Assembly (NCBI GenBank): GCA_910592205.1
Contig: CAJVPJ010001018.1
Location: forward strand, 1 to 13,274
Direction: 5' to 3'
Length of the DNA: 13,274 nt
Source: Paraglomus occultum
Taxonomy: Eukaryota; Glomeromycota; Glomeromycetes; Paraglomerales; Paraglomeraceae
Below are positions 1 to 8,247 of the stretch, one piece after another. A program made the translations under genes and the position numbers. Under the pieces are notes generated by a model. The model saw only the letters and a list, made by a program, of their open reading frames with translations, searched no databases and was not told where the DNA came from. The stretch's first letter is position 1. Each line of letters opens with the position of its first letter.

Positions 1-225
1 CCAATACTGATTGTGGCACTTGGTCAATTTGTGGCACCTGCTGTGTGGCATAAACTACTCCGCTTTAGCCTACCCCCTTTTATAGAAATTTTTGAAAGCC
101 CTTATCGTTATCTCATGGTCACAAGATTATCTCATGCAAGTGAGCGACTTTGTACACTCCGCTATTCATCTTATGCTGGCCCAATGAGCAGTCTGTTGCA
201 GCCAATACGTAAGCATCCTTGAATA
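1..225 (+). other. Open-ended coding-like fragment, unidentified
   Basis: The frame is open from the first base of the window to a TGA at 223-225 (74 codons). It reads like protein, for example VAPAVWHKLLRF and VTRLSHASERLCTLRYSSY, with mixed codons and no low complexity. No domain is recognised. It could be the 3' end of a gene that begins outside the window or a decayed transposon fragment. I cannot exclude chance. Confidence 0.2.
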
Positions 226-313
226 TATTTGTCGAATTTTGGGACCACAATACTAGACCAGAGGTACTGTGAATATAAGCATCTTTATCTGACTATTGGC
301 TAATGCTATATAC

Positions 314-649
314 ATGCGATGGTGGAATACTTGTGAAACTTGGAGGAAGCGTGAATATGACGATCGGGAACATATCCACGGAACCTGCAATCTTGCTCGC
401 ACTAATATTATTATAATGCAAAATAGGTAAGAAGATAATCACGCGCTAATTTATTTAGGCGTCCCACTATTTAGGTTAGATTTACAGTTTTTTGTGGGAA
501 GCCTAATATTAATATCAGACGATATTTCCTTACCAGCTCTTTTTCGACCAATCTATCGTTATTGGATAAGTCTAAAGGACACAAAGCTATTTTCGAGCAA
601 ATGCCAAAGCCTTTGCGCGCGTAATACTGCATTCTTTCTCTGGTATTGA
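314..649 (+). other. Tentative two-exon small ORF, possibly a decayed gene fragment
   Basis: An ATG at 314 opens MRWWNTCETWRKREYDDREH and runs to a consensus donor AG|GTAAGA at 427. A CTAAT branch-like site (446-450) and TTTAG acceptor (ending 474) would remove a 48-base intron, after which the frame continues (LQFFVGSLILISDD, FRPIYRYWISLKD) to TGA at 647-649, 95 codons. A second open frame overlaps at 625-765 and is strongly hydrophobic (LSLVLMLLFQLLPARV and on), as if a frameshift had split a membrane protein. Nothing in it matches a family I know. This is speculative. Confidence 0.15.
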
Positions 650-765
650 TGTTATTATTTCAATTACTGCCAGCTAGAGTTTTTGTCCAAATTTATTTGA
701 TTCCATTAATATATCCCCAACACTTGGTTTTACTTATTTGCGCCTTTTGCTCATTTGGTTACTAG

Positions 766-2374
766 CACAAGCAGTTCTCATAACTACCGCACAACACAAC
801 TCAGCAAATAATTCACACGCTTCGTCATCTATCACTATTTGATCTATTTCCCACTATATCTCTCGTCGTCTTATCTTACCGGCACGCTCTCACATGAAAA
901 TCATCTTGACGAATGGGGTTCCCGCCCAACCATAATTACACAAATCTGTGTGGCAATCGAAGATTTAGCATGTTCGTGTCTGCGACGTCATGTCATGTTC
1001 ACACGAAAAAATCTGATTTTCCCGTACAAATTAATATGTCAGAGAATTTGCCCAAGACGATTAAATACTTTACGTTCGTGCAGAAAATTATACGACTAAG
1101 TTACGTAAGAGGTTGTTAGTTATTAACATATTGTAGACATCAGCAACATTCATCGAGTGATATCTTCGAGTCCATGCTTACCTGATTTTTACCAATAAAT
1201 GCTGGAATACGCTGTAGTACTCAATCCTTTAAGTTGCGAACTTTTAGCTTCTGCTTTTGCTAGATCGATTTCTGTTTCTATAAAGGAAGTTTGTTTCCTC
1301 GTTAGAAAAGTGAATATTCGCATGCTTCACGTGATTTAGAGTAACATACCCTGACCAAAAAACGTCGCCATAGAAATTTCGATTTATCTAAAATGCTTTT
1401 ATTGACGTTTGACCGTCGTTGGGATCAAGAAACTTCCAACTAGAAAATAATGCTACATATATGTAGCAAATAAATAAAACGACATTTCCATAATTGGAAT
1501 AAACGAAATCTCGGAACGACGTGAAAAAACTCGACCAGCGAGGATAATTTTCTCTTTTACTGTACTCATATGATGTATAATGTTTAGATCGTAAATCTAA
1601 CGAAAAATTATATTTTGGTTAGGCGTGATAACATCTTTTGCATTATGATGTTTGCTGTTACGAATCAGAGGAAAAATAGCGGCAGATTTTTACGGCAAGT
1701 ATTTATAGTCGCCACCGCGGGGCGGTTTTTTTTCTTTTCGTTGACAATGATGTCGCAAATGAGCAATGGTTAATTGGTTGTCTACAAACACTAAACGCGA
1801 AACGGGGATGCAAAGTATGTATTGCACAGCTCATAGACAGTAATAACAAGTTCGAAGTCTGGGTTCGGAATAGCACCATATTAATCAACTTTTCACTGTT
1901 GCAATAAATGACACTTTACTAATGCTTACTCGAGACAAAGAACTACCGAAAAAATGAAATTGTCTATGGTAAAAAACTATCGTGTAACTAGGCCCAAGTG
2001 TTGAAAAGTTGGAATTATTGACCATAATTGCAGTTGTTTTTATGAAACGTGCCGTACTACCCGCACACTTGATAAATTATTTGACCTATTTTCTTAAACA
2101 AAAATAAGCCTTTGATATTTTAACGCTTTTTCCATGCTTAGGAATGAAACAATTGCGTTCTTTAAGCTAATCAGATGTTAATGTCTGAATAAAGTCAGTC
2201 ATATTACTCGATAAAATCATAACAAAGAATAATCAATTTTCATTTTATACATTTTCTAATCATTCGGTTATTAAAGTGTATAATTTTAACAAAGGCATAT
2301 TTTTACGTTGTCCAATCTATTAAAGCGTTTCCTGATGCATAAACTGCACAAAGTTTTTTTGTTGACCCGCATAA
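766..2374. other. Intergenic stretch, no gene seen
   Basis: Open frames here are short and lack protein-like composition; the longest (about 839-1099 plus, 1703-1888 minus) show no motif and no start context. A GC-rich hairpin followed by eight T (CCGC-GGG-GCGG, about 1715-1735) is present but no RNA gene could be built around it. Otherwise nothing recognisable. Confidence 0.5.
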
Positions 2375-2524
2375 AGCAAAAATTATGTTGATTTTCCGCA
2401 GTACGAAAATCCACCAATAATTGATGCATGGTGGAATTATTGTGAGGCAAAGTTCCTACCATTACATTGTATTAATACCCATAGACCTTTGCGTTATAGA
2501 TACGCTCTTTTCATTGTTATCTAA
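2375..2524 (+). other. Short coding-like segment, unidentified
   Basis: A 49-codon open frame has protein-like content: YVDFPQYENPPIIDAWWNYC, then EAKFLPLHCINTHRPLRYRY. A TTTTCCGCAG acceptor-like site lies just inside (ending 2401). The segment shares the WWN-x-CE pattern with the frame at 317-337. No family is recognised. It may be one exon or a relic of a transposon protein. Confidence 0.2.
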
Positions 2525-2623
2525 AAAGACAAACAGAACGTCATTGCACACGCTCGACTGGGGAATAGTTTGTCTGTATAAATGAAACTCCGTTAACCAT
2601 AACAGAATGACCAGAAAATCAAA

Positions 2624-2652
2624 GGAGGTTGATAATAGTGGACAGTGGACTG
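2624..2652 (-). repeat. Transposon-end-like sequence, inverse of 2789-2817
   Basis: Read on the minus strand it begins CAGTCCACTGTCC and continues to CAACCTCC. It aligns, with a few gaps and mismatches, to the plus-strand sequence at 2789-2817 (CAGTCGTCC to CCACCTC). The pair is inversely oriented with about 136 bases between. It is followed by TA. Confidence 0.3.
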
Positions 2653-2788
2653 TATTACGAACAAAGTTTCCCGTAATAGAATAATAATGGCGATACTGCC
2701 CCTCATGTGAAACGTTTCATGGAAATTCTATTTTTTTAGTAACCCCGGCATATTATTATCTACATGTTGATAATTCAGAATACTAATG

Positions 2789-2847
2789 CAGTCGTCCCTC
2801 TCTAATATCCACCTCTTTCATATCAACGACCTCTCTCTACTATATAG
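2789..2847 (+). repeat. Pogo/Tigger-like terminal sequence with three CCTCT repeats
   Basis: It starts CAGTCGTCC and then carries three head-to-tail units of 15 to 18 bases, each beginning CCTCT (about 2797, 2812 and 2830), the first two with ATATC cores. Pogo/Tigger-type DNA transposons are known for ends that begin CAGT and hold tandem CCTC-type subunits. No transposase ORF and no matching distal end were found, so it is at most a remnant. Confidence 0.3.
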
Positions 2848-2924
2848 AACAGTTATTTCGTTTATATTATTCTCGATACATATGTACATTTCTACAATCT
2901 GTATAATGTCGTATGTGGCCTAAA

Positions 2925-3059
2925 GGGAATTTATCCGACATGTTACACGGCCATAATTTTATCGAAATATCACCTATATACTATAGTTGTACTACATGTC
3001 GGATGTGTTACCCTTAAAAAGGAAATATTATGGCCGTGTAACATGTCGGATAATATCCC
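2925..3059. mobile_element. MITE-like inverted-repeat element, copy A (135 bases)
   Basis: The arms at 2931-2957 and 3027-3053 are perfect 27-base inverted repeats; allowing two mismatches they extend to 33 bases (2925-2957 and 3027-3059). The arm begins GGGAATTTATCCGACATG. A 69-base AT-rich centre holds another partial copy of the arm motif (ATGTCGGATGTGTTAC near 2996-3010). It codes for nothing. A related copy lies at 8056-8233. No clear target duplication is visible, so the superfamily is unknown. Confidence 0.7.
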
Positions 3060-3654
3060 GATTATTTTGCCAAATCCAGACGCACAGGACAACTGTCTGA
3101 CAGCATAAACTGCTGATGCAGTACAGTAAGACCCGGCAAAATTCGTAAAAGAGCAATATTTTTCTATCAGACTTGGAAATAGAACGTAACATAGATAGTG
3201 CAATATTTTTAAATTTCCAGTCATCAACGAGGAAAGCTGATCCGTGCATGTGTCTTGACCGGGCGAGCGAGTAACAAGGGACGATCACTTATTGGGAAGA
3301 TTTACGCCATGTATGGCATTATAATGTAGACGTCTTCGTTGTAAGGGATACGCGTTTATTTGCAGAACTGAAGCGTTTACCAATGTCGGTTGTTTTGATA
3401 CGATGACGAATGATAAAAATGTCGGTTAGCGAGGAAAAGCAAGTTTTTATTGTACAAACTACTACTGTCGAATCGTATATAAAATTTTGTCAAAATGTGG
3501 TCAATTTGCCGTTTCGCAAGTAGGCTCCCTTTCCATTGCAAATATCGTGACTTTTGACTTGCAGACAGTCTATACTATTGCTTTCGGTAATATATAGACT
3601 TTGCTTAGGTGTAGTCTCATTAACTTATCTAAGAGTTCATTTTTGCATCGGCAA
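3060..3654. other. Intergenic and EXO5 3' flank, no gene seen
   Basis: No supported gene. Two copies of AATGTCGGTT lie at about 3383 and 3419, the second followed by AGCGAGG, which faintly resembles DNA-transposon subterminal sequence. Minus-strand open frames at 2970-3288 run through the inverted-repeat element and look like chance. Confidence 0.5.
3446..3451 (-). terminator. Possible EXO5 polyadenylation signal
   Basis: AATAAA on the minus strand (TTTATT on plus), about 204 bases past the EXO5 stop codon. Such hexamers are common in AT-rich DNA, so this is only a candidate. Confidence 0.3.
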
Positions 3655-5319
3655 TTACTTGCTGCGCAGTTGTGATTTGTTTATCAATTCGTTACATTTT
3701 CTTATTCTCCATTCGCATGAATCCGCATATTCACATATTCTATGACATTACGAAAATACAAAACCAATCAGACGTTATATGTTAGTCTATCGATAATAAG
3801 GAGAGATTCTTTTTATATTAACAAAAAAAAACATCCCACATAATGTAATCGTTATTCGATGTATATTTAAATACTCAACAAACTTACCCACATTTCCAAG
3901 CCTCTTCAATATCAACTCCCTCGGGTTTCCTTGTTCCTTTCCAGTACTCGCATGCTCTCCTCAGATCTCTATCCAATTTAACTTCATCATAGGTCAGAAA
4001 CACACTTCCTAGATTGCTTCCATCTTCTTGATATCGATAAGAGATCTCTAATTCGTCGTTTAATTTATTGAAATGCCTAAACTCCTTTCTCACTGCCTTC
4101 ATCAGTTCGCGTAATGTAACGCCCGAATCATGCGATTCGACGACATAATGATCCGAATCACCATCATCACGGTACTCTTCGTCTGAAGACACGTCCCCAA
4201 CTAGTCCAACAATGCCGTCTGAGAGCGAGGCGTCTGGATCAACGGCCAATTTCTCATACATCAAATCTTCATCAACATGTCCCGCTATCATGTCATCAAA
4301 CAACTTCTTGTACAACATCAACTGGATCCGAACGGACGGTTGAACATTCGAAGCGGATGGTATATACGGTCGAGTGCGTGTTTTAGTATCCGATAAATAC
4401 CAAGAGTATCCGTCATCTTTTTCAAGTTGGTGCCAATTGTCATTGCGCCTAGTCCTTAATGACCGCCGGCGTTTGTTCTGTCCTGTTGACTCTGGACGAG
4501 AAGCTTTTGATTTTTGTCTTCCGACAATCTCATCAATGATACCGACTACGAAAAATTCATCTACAAAGCCAAATATAGGAAGTTCGCGTGTCTTCCCGGT
4601 GAGTCGGAGGGTTTGTAGTCCTTCGATCAGATTGTGCAATCTAATGAGATCAAACGTGACGTCGGGAAGAAATATACAAGAGGAAAAAGGCAAGAGAGGG
4701 AGAAAAGGCGATATAACTGATAGAATAAATAATAGCCCTATATCGGCTGATACGAATCAACCCCATTAATATTGATGCTTACACGCACCAATAATTTTCT
4801 CAAAAAAGACCCCTTTGTCTAGCACTGAACAGTTCAGTCCATTCCATGAAAAGCTATTCCATACCTAACTCCCCAGGCATCCTCAATGCTTGCAACATCG
4901 ACATTGACGATGTTATGCACTTCCAACTCTAACTGAAAATGTATATCCCTTCCCGTAGTCATGGCCTGTGTTTCCGCTCTGCCACCACTTGCCAATGAGT
5001 AATCAAACTGCTGTTCACACCACGCTAACGATGCAATGTCAGTTACTACGAGAAAGTTTTTATACGAGCGATATCGAAAGAACGGCGACGGCGTCGACGA
5101 GGGCGAAGGTGAGGAACGAGTGCTGACGTTGTTGGGAGAACTTTCATTGTGTTGAGAAAGAGCTTCTGCATATTGGAATGCCTCCTCCCAGGCTTCTGGA
5201 TAAGTATTGTAAAAGTCGTACTCAGGTAAGCGTGAATCGGACGAATTCTCGGTGGATCTGTCAGGTGAATTCGTAGATCCGGGCAGTGCTGTTTGTGTGG
5301 AAGACGTGCTTGCAGTCAT
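3655..5319 (-). CDS. EXO5: Exonuclease V (EXO5/Dem1 family), three exons, 430 residues
   Basis: Exons are 5319-4865, 4640-3888 and 3739-3655; they sum to 1293 bases, an exact multiple of three, with an in-frame TGA just before the ATG. Seen: FLVVTDIASLAWCEQQFDYS (89-108, first cluster Cys at 101), DAWGVR joined by splicing to LHNLIEGLQTLR, the acidic GIIDE motif (Asp188), SDTKTR (Asp236-x-Lys238) and RIQLMLYKKLF, then KCGICEYADSCEWR (Cys402, 405, 411). Known of the family: PD-(D/E)XK single-strand DNA exonucleases holding a 4Fe-4S cluster by one upstream and three C-terminal cysteines, acting in mitochondrial DNA maintenance and nuclear interstrand-crosslink repair. All metal- and cluster-binding residues appear present, so I infer an active enzyme. 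Oddities: a Ser/Thr-rich N-terminus, an Arg/Lys-rich insert (about 194-220) and an acidic Asp/Ser insert (301-317). The gene is divergent to the glycosyltransferase. Targeting to mitochondria or nucleus cannot be decided from sequence alone. Confidence 0.93.
3740..3887 (-). other. Intron 2 of EXO5 (148 bases)
   Basis: The minus-strand donor is TGTGG|GTAAGT, close to consensus, and the acceptor GTCATAG|A. The split codon GG+A gives Gly403. Splicing restores Cys-x2-Cys-x5-Cys followed by Glu-Trp-Arg, as expected for the family; without it the protein stops at KCG and lacks two cluster cysteines. Confidence 0.9.
4641..4864 (-). other. Intron 1 of EXO5 (224 bases)
   Basis: The minus-strand donor is AG|GTATGG and the acceptor CTCATTAG|A; the split codon AG+A gives Arg152 and joins DAWGVR to LHNLIEGL, the continuous family motif. 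A pyrimidine-rich tract lies before the acceptor. Reading through the donor gives YGIAFHGMD and a stop, and the exon 2 frame extends back into the intron to a misleading ATG at 4693. Confidence 0.88.
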
Positions 5320-5939
5320 TTTTCACAAAACAAAATTTTCGAGTTTTGCGGAAAAAGAAGAAACGTTGGTCCATCCGAACACGTGTAGCGTATTGTCACG
5401 CGTCTTTAATTGTTTTACAAAAATCGTTAGCACAACTTTTATTTTATCAAAAACCATGGCCATTTCAAGTTAAAGCATCGCAGCTTTCTTTATAATATAT
5501 AAGGTTTACCATTTCATTAAACCGACAGGCATTATCAACTCAACCGAATTCGGCCACCTTCTTTCTCTGCGTCTAAGTTTTTTTCGTTAGCAATAGCATG
5601 CCCTTCTTCGAACAGTTAGCGTGCAAAAGCGTCAATAAAGTCGGCAAGTTATACAGTCCGCTAGTTTCTACAACAAACGAATCCAATTGACAAGCGAAGC
5701 GGTTTGTCAGTATCCGCAGGACGGAAAATTGATTAACAGTCATTTATGTTGATAATGTGTGTAACAGATCATTCTATTAATTAATGTGTGTTATTATTAG
5801 ATTTCTTTTAGGGAAAAAGCTCTAAAATAGGATTACCCAGAATAGGTTTTTGTATACATGTAAAGATGGCTACAAATAGTCTCATTTGGGGCGCAAACTT
5901 GTAAGCCATCTGTTCCGATTTTCATAGTAAATTGTAAAA
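5320..5939. promoter_or_regulatory. Shared upstream region of EXO5 and the glycosyltransferase gene
   Basis: This 620-base stretch separates the two divergent ATGs and must hold both promoters and 5' leaders. A TATA-like run (TATAATATATAAG, 5491-5503) lies about 170 bases from the EXO5 ATG and about 440 from the other. Pyrimidine-rich stretches occur around 5555-5585. Both starts have an in-frame stop shortly upstream (TGA for EXO5, TAA at 5928-5930 for the plus gene). No specific factor site can be named with confidence. Confidence 0.6.
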
Positions 5940-7042
5940 ATGTCTACGAAGCAAAATGCTCAAACCCAAACCAAGTCACCTACAAAACCATTAATACTTA
6001 TATTTGGGTTGATAATGGTATGTGTTATGATACTAGCTGAACTGAAGGCATTGATAAAAGGTAAGATGATTATAGTCCTTGGATGGGAATACTCATTTCT
6101 CGAATAAAAGTTTTTATAAGCTTTCGTTAGTATATTCACGCTCTGACATGCACTACATTTATGTAATCCTTCACAGTGGACGACGAAATTGGCATTGAAC
6201 ACAATATAAGAGTCCCTCTACCACCGTTCGTCGTGGTCACAGGTGCCAGTGGTAACCACTTCTGCCCATTGCAAGCATGGGTAATCAGCCTCCATGCCAA
6301 AGTGGCTACTCTTCCACGCTATCGTAGACCCCGAATAATAGTTTATGATCTGGGACTGGATAATGAGCAAATCACGACACTGAATACAATGCGATCAAAT
6401 GGCATGTTCCATGAACTTCGTAAACTCGAATGGTCCAAGTATCCATCCTTCTGGAACATATCGGTTAATGCAGGGGAATACGGATGGAAGACTGGAATAA
6501 TAGGCGAGGTAGTCAGAGACTACCCGGGCGTAGTTGTGTGGTTGGATTCGGGTACATTAATACAACCAGACTTTTTTTCTCATGTTGATCTGGTATCAAC
6601 AGAGTATGCTGGATTTTTATCTCCCAAATCGCCAAGTAATCTCCTTCGTTGGACGCATCCTGGTGTGTTTGAGTATTTCAATGACGATCCGGCAAAGTAC
6701 AAAAGAGTCCATAATTGTAATGCTGCAGCAATAGTGTTTGACTATAATGTTCGGAAACATCTGGTAGATAGATGGGTTAATTGCGGATGGGTGAAGGATT
6801 GTATTGCACCCGATGGAAGCAGCAGAGAAAATCATCGACAGGATCAGGCGTTGCTGACTTATTTGGCGGCAAAAGAGGGTCTATACTGTACACAAGGTCA
6901 GGCATCGATCGGGATTAAAGTACAGCGTGACGCCAAGTGTCATAATATTATACATGAATGGATGAACTCGATTACGCCTGAGCACAACGAGACAGATATA
7001 TCCAATGTTACAAATAGTCATGAACATGAGAAGACGGATTGA
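5940..7042 (+). CDS. Putative type II membrane glycosyltransferase, DUF1647-like, two exons, 328 residues
   Basis: Exons are 5940-6060 and 6177-7042 (987 bases, a multiple of three). Exon 1 encodes a short Lys/Gln/Thr-rich cytosolic tail and one hydrophobic segment (PLILIFGLIMVCVMILAEL, residues 17-35), a signal anchor typical of Golgi glycosyltransferases. Exon 2 encodes the lumenal domain: VVVTGASGNHFCPLQAW (59 on), IIVYDLGL (94-101), LRKLEWSKYPSFW, GEYGWKTGIIGEV, VVVWLDSG (159-166, probable metal or sugar-nucleotide acidic motif) and HRQDQALLTYL (260-270). This order of motifs matches my memory of DUF1647-type nucleotide-sugar transferases of fungi and nematodes. Sequons NIS (134), NET (311) and NVT (317) fit a lumenal face. 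An upstream in-frame TAA at 5928 supports the start. Donor sugar and acceptor are unknown. The family assignment was not checked by search. Confidence 0.82.
6061..6176 (+). other. Intron of the glycosyltransferase gene (116 bases)
   Basis: The donor is AAAAG|GTAAGA and the acceptor CTTCACAG|TG, with a CTGAC branch-like sequence in the last 40 bases. The split codon G+TG gives Val41. The GTG at 6176-6178 is therefore not a start codon. An alternative donor GTATGT at 6018 would put exon 2 out of frame and cut the membrane segment. Confidence 0.87.
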
Positions 7043-7220
7043 TACATCAAGAAAATTCCACTGCTGTTACGTTTTGTATAGAGTATCCAGTGATTATAAT
7101 GTAAATTATGAAAAATAATCATTAATATTAAGTAAACATAATTTTTATGATGAAATGGACTTTCAATTGGGCAATGATTGAAGACCGATAAATATCATAT
7201 GTGTGGGGAGACTTCATTGC

Positions 7221-7226
7221 AATAAA
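7221..7226 (+). terminator. Possible polyadenylation signal of the glycosyltransferase gene
   Basis: AATAAA, about 179 bases after the stop codon and the first such hexamer downstream on the plus strand. Position is reasonable for a 3' end, but the motif alone is weak evidence. Confidence 0.35.
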
Positions 7227-8027
7227 TACACTTTGAGGAAAAGGTATTGACTCGAATCCCGATATTAGGGTTATACAGCAACGTCGTAAAACTATCAACT
7301 CATAAGTAATTCAATTCAAATAGAAAATGTTGAACTTCTGTCTCAGCGGACCCAGTTAGGATTCCTTTTACAGGTTAACGCTGCGAGACATTTCATTCGA
7401 CGTTGTGAGGGGTTAGTCTTTACTTGACAATAAATTCTTTTAGTGAGATAAACCACGCTGAAAAATATGCTTTGCACTTTAAACCATTCTAATACTTTTG
7501 GGGATGCGTATTGTTGTATAACGTTGTTGATATTGGGTCTTGTGTATTAAACTTCGCACTTGTGCAGAACGTTAACTTGTTAGACAGTTGGTATAACATA
7601 GCCGAACGTGCTTGTATATGTAACTGGTGAGGGTAAGAACAGACTTCCTGACGTGTCGAGAATGATCTGATTATTAATACTCGGGGATGAATAATAATCT
7701 AGGGGAGAAACGTATTTCTATATTTAAATCGTGACTAAATGTCACACAGATTTTGTTCAAAAGTAGGAATTACGGAAGAGTTCTGACTGAAAAGAGCTAA
7801 ATCTCAAGGCTCGCATACCGGGTACGTTCGCTCGACATAGAACACTGTTTTTATAGTTTGTTGTATATTTATCTATTATTTTACTCAAGTAAAAGGTGTT
7901 TCTATCGGGGATTACGCCGACCTGTCAACAGTCAAAGAACACGTCATAATGCTCAAATGGGGGAGCGGCCACTCCCAACCAATGAATGGAACTTCACCAT
8001 GAGAGGCCCGATGAAAAATAACAATTA

Positions 8028-8050
8028 GCAGTTTAGGATACTGAGGAATT
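8028..8050 (+). repeat. Left copy of imperfect direct repeat around copy B
   Basis: GCAGTTTAGG, then ATA, then CTGAGGAATT. The right copy at 8248-8267 lacks the ATA and has one G-to-A change; otherwise 19 of 20 bases agree. The copies are 220 bases apart and bracket the inverted-repeat element. Confidence 0.6.
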
Positions 8051-8055
8051 AATAT

Positions 8056-8233
8056 TAACCCGACACCCGACACGTCGTGCAGGTTCGAATGTTATGGGGG
8101 TTAATATAGATCCTTATCATTATTGACTTTGTAATAATGTCAAATGAAAACTATGACTATCATTTGTGCCGGTTGTCGGGTTGTGTGACCTATCCTGCAG
8201 ATGAAAATATTATGGATTGTACGTGTCGGGTTA
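8056..8233. mobile_element. MITE-like inverted-repeat element, copy B (178 bases, diverged)
   Basis: The ends are an 11-base perfect inverted repeat (TAACCCGACAC at 8056-8066, its complement at 8223-8233), and CCCGACACGT is repeated next to the left end. The right half (about 8172-8239) aligns with the right half of copy A (about 2996-3059): both have TGTCGGR-TTGTGT near the inner side, then AATATTATGG, then TGTCGGR at the terminus. So A and B are one family. It has no coding capacity. Confidence 0.6.
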
Positions 8234-8247
8234 TTTTCCAATAATCC

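Larger units (their letters stand above)
7043..8055. other. Intergenic stretch with one GC hairpin
   Basis: No gene is supported. An imperfect 16-base palindrome (GGGAGCGGCCACTCCC, 7961-7976, one C/A mismatch pair) stands out from its AT-rich surroundings. The left copy of a direct repeat (GCAGTTTAGG to CTGAGGAATT) is at 8028-8050. Confidence 0.5.

Noticed and set aside
1703-1740. GC stem followed by eight T, resembling a bacterial-type terminator or Pol III stop
   Set aside because: The stem is only about four pairs, no A/B box or RNA gene could be found upstream, and the surrounding genes are eukaryotic with introns.
2708-2719. 12-base palindrome TGAAACGTTTCA
   Set aside because: A single short palindrome is expected by chance in this length of AT-rich DNA and has no supporting context.
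2834-2847. TCTCTACTATATAG, similar to a plant Helitron 5' end
   Set aside because: It is the third unit of a tandem CCTCT repeat and is 9 kb from the candidate Helitron 3' end, so the match is likely accidental.
2970-3288. Two 85 to 86 codon minus-strand frames
   Set aside because: They run across the inverted-repeat element, overlap each other in different frames and show no protein-like motif.
4374-4769. 131-codon plus-strand open frame over EXO5
   Set aside because: It is the antisense shadow of EXO5 exon 2 and intron 1, with no motif of its own.
6176-6178. GTG as start codon of the glycosyltransferase
   Set aside because: It is formed by the last G of the CAG acceptor and the first two exon 2 bases; the upstream ATG exon with a membrane anchor fits better.
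7243-7262. TTGACTCGAATCCC, resembling a tRNA T-arm
   Set aside because: The GGTTCGANNCC B-box is not matched, and no acceptor stem or anticodon arm can be built around it.
8079-8090. GCAGGTTCGAAT, resembling a tRNA B-box
   Set aside because: No matching cloverleaf upstream; it lies inside the inverted-repeat element.
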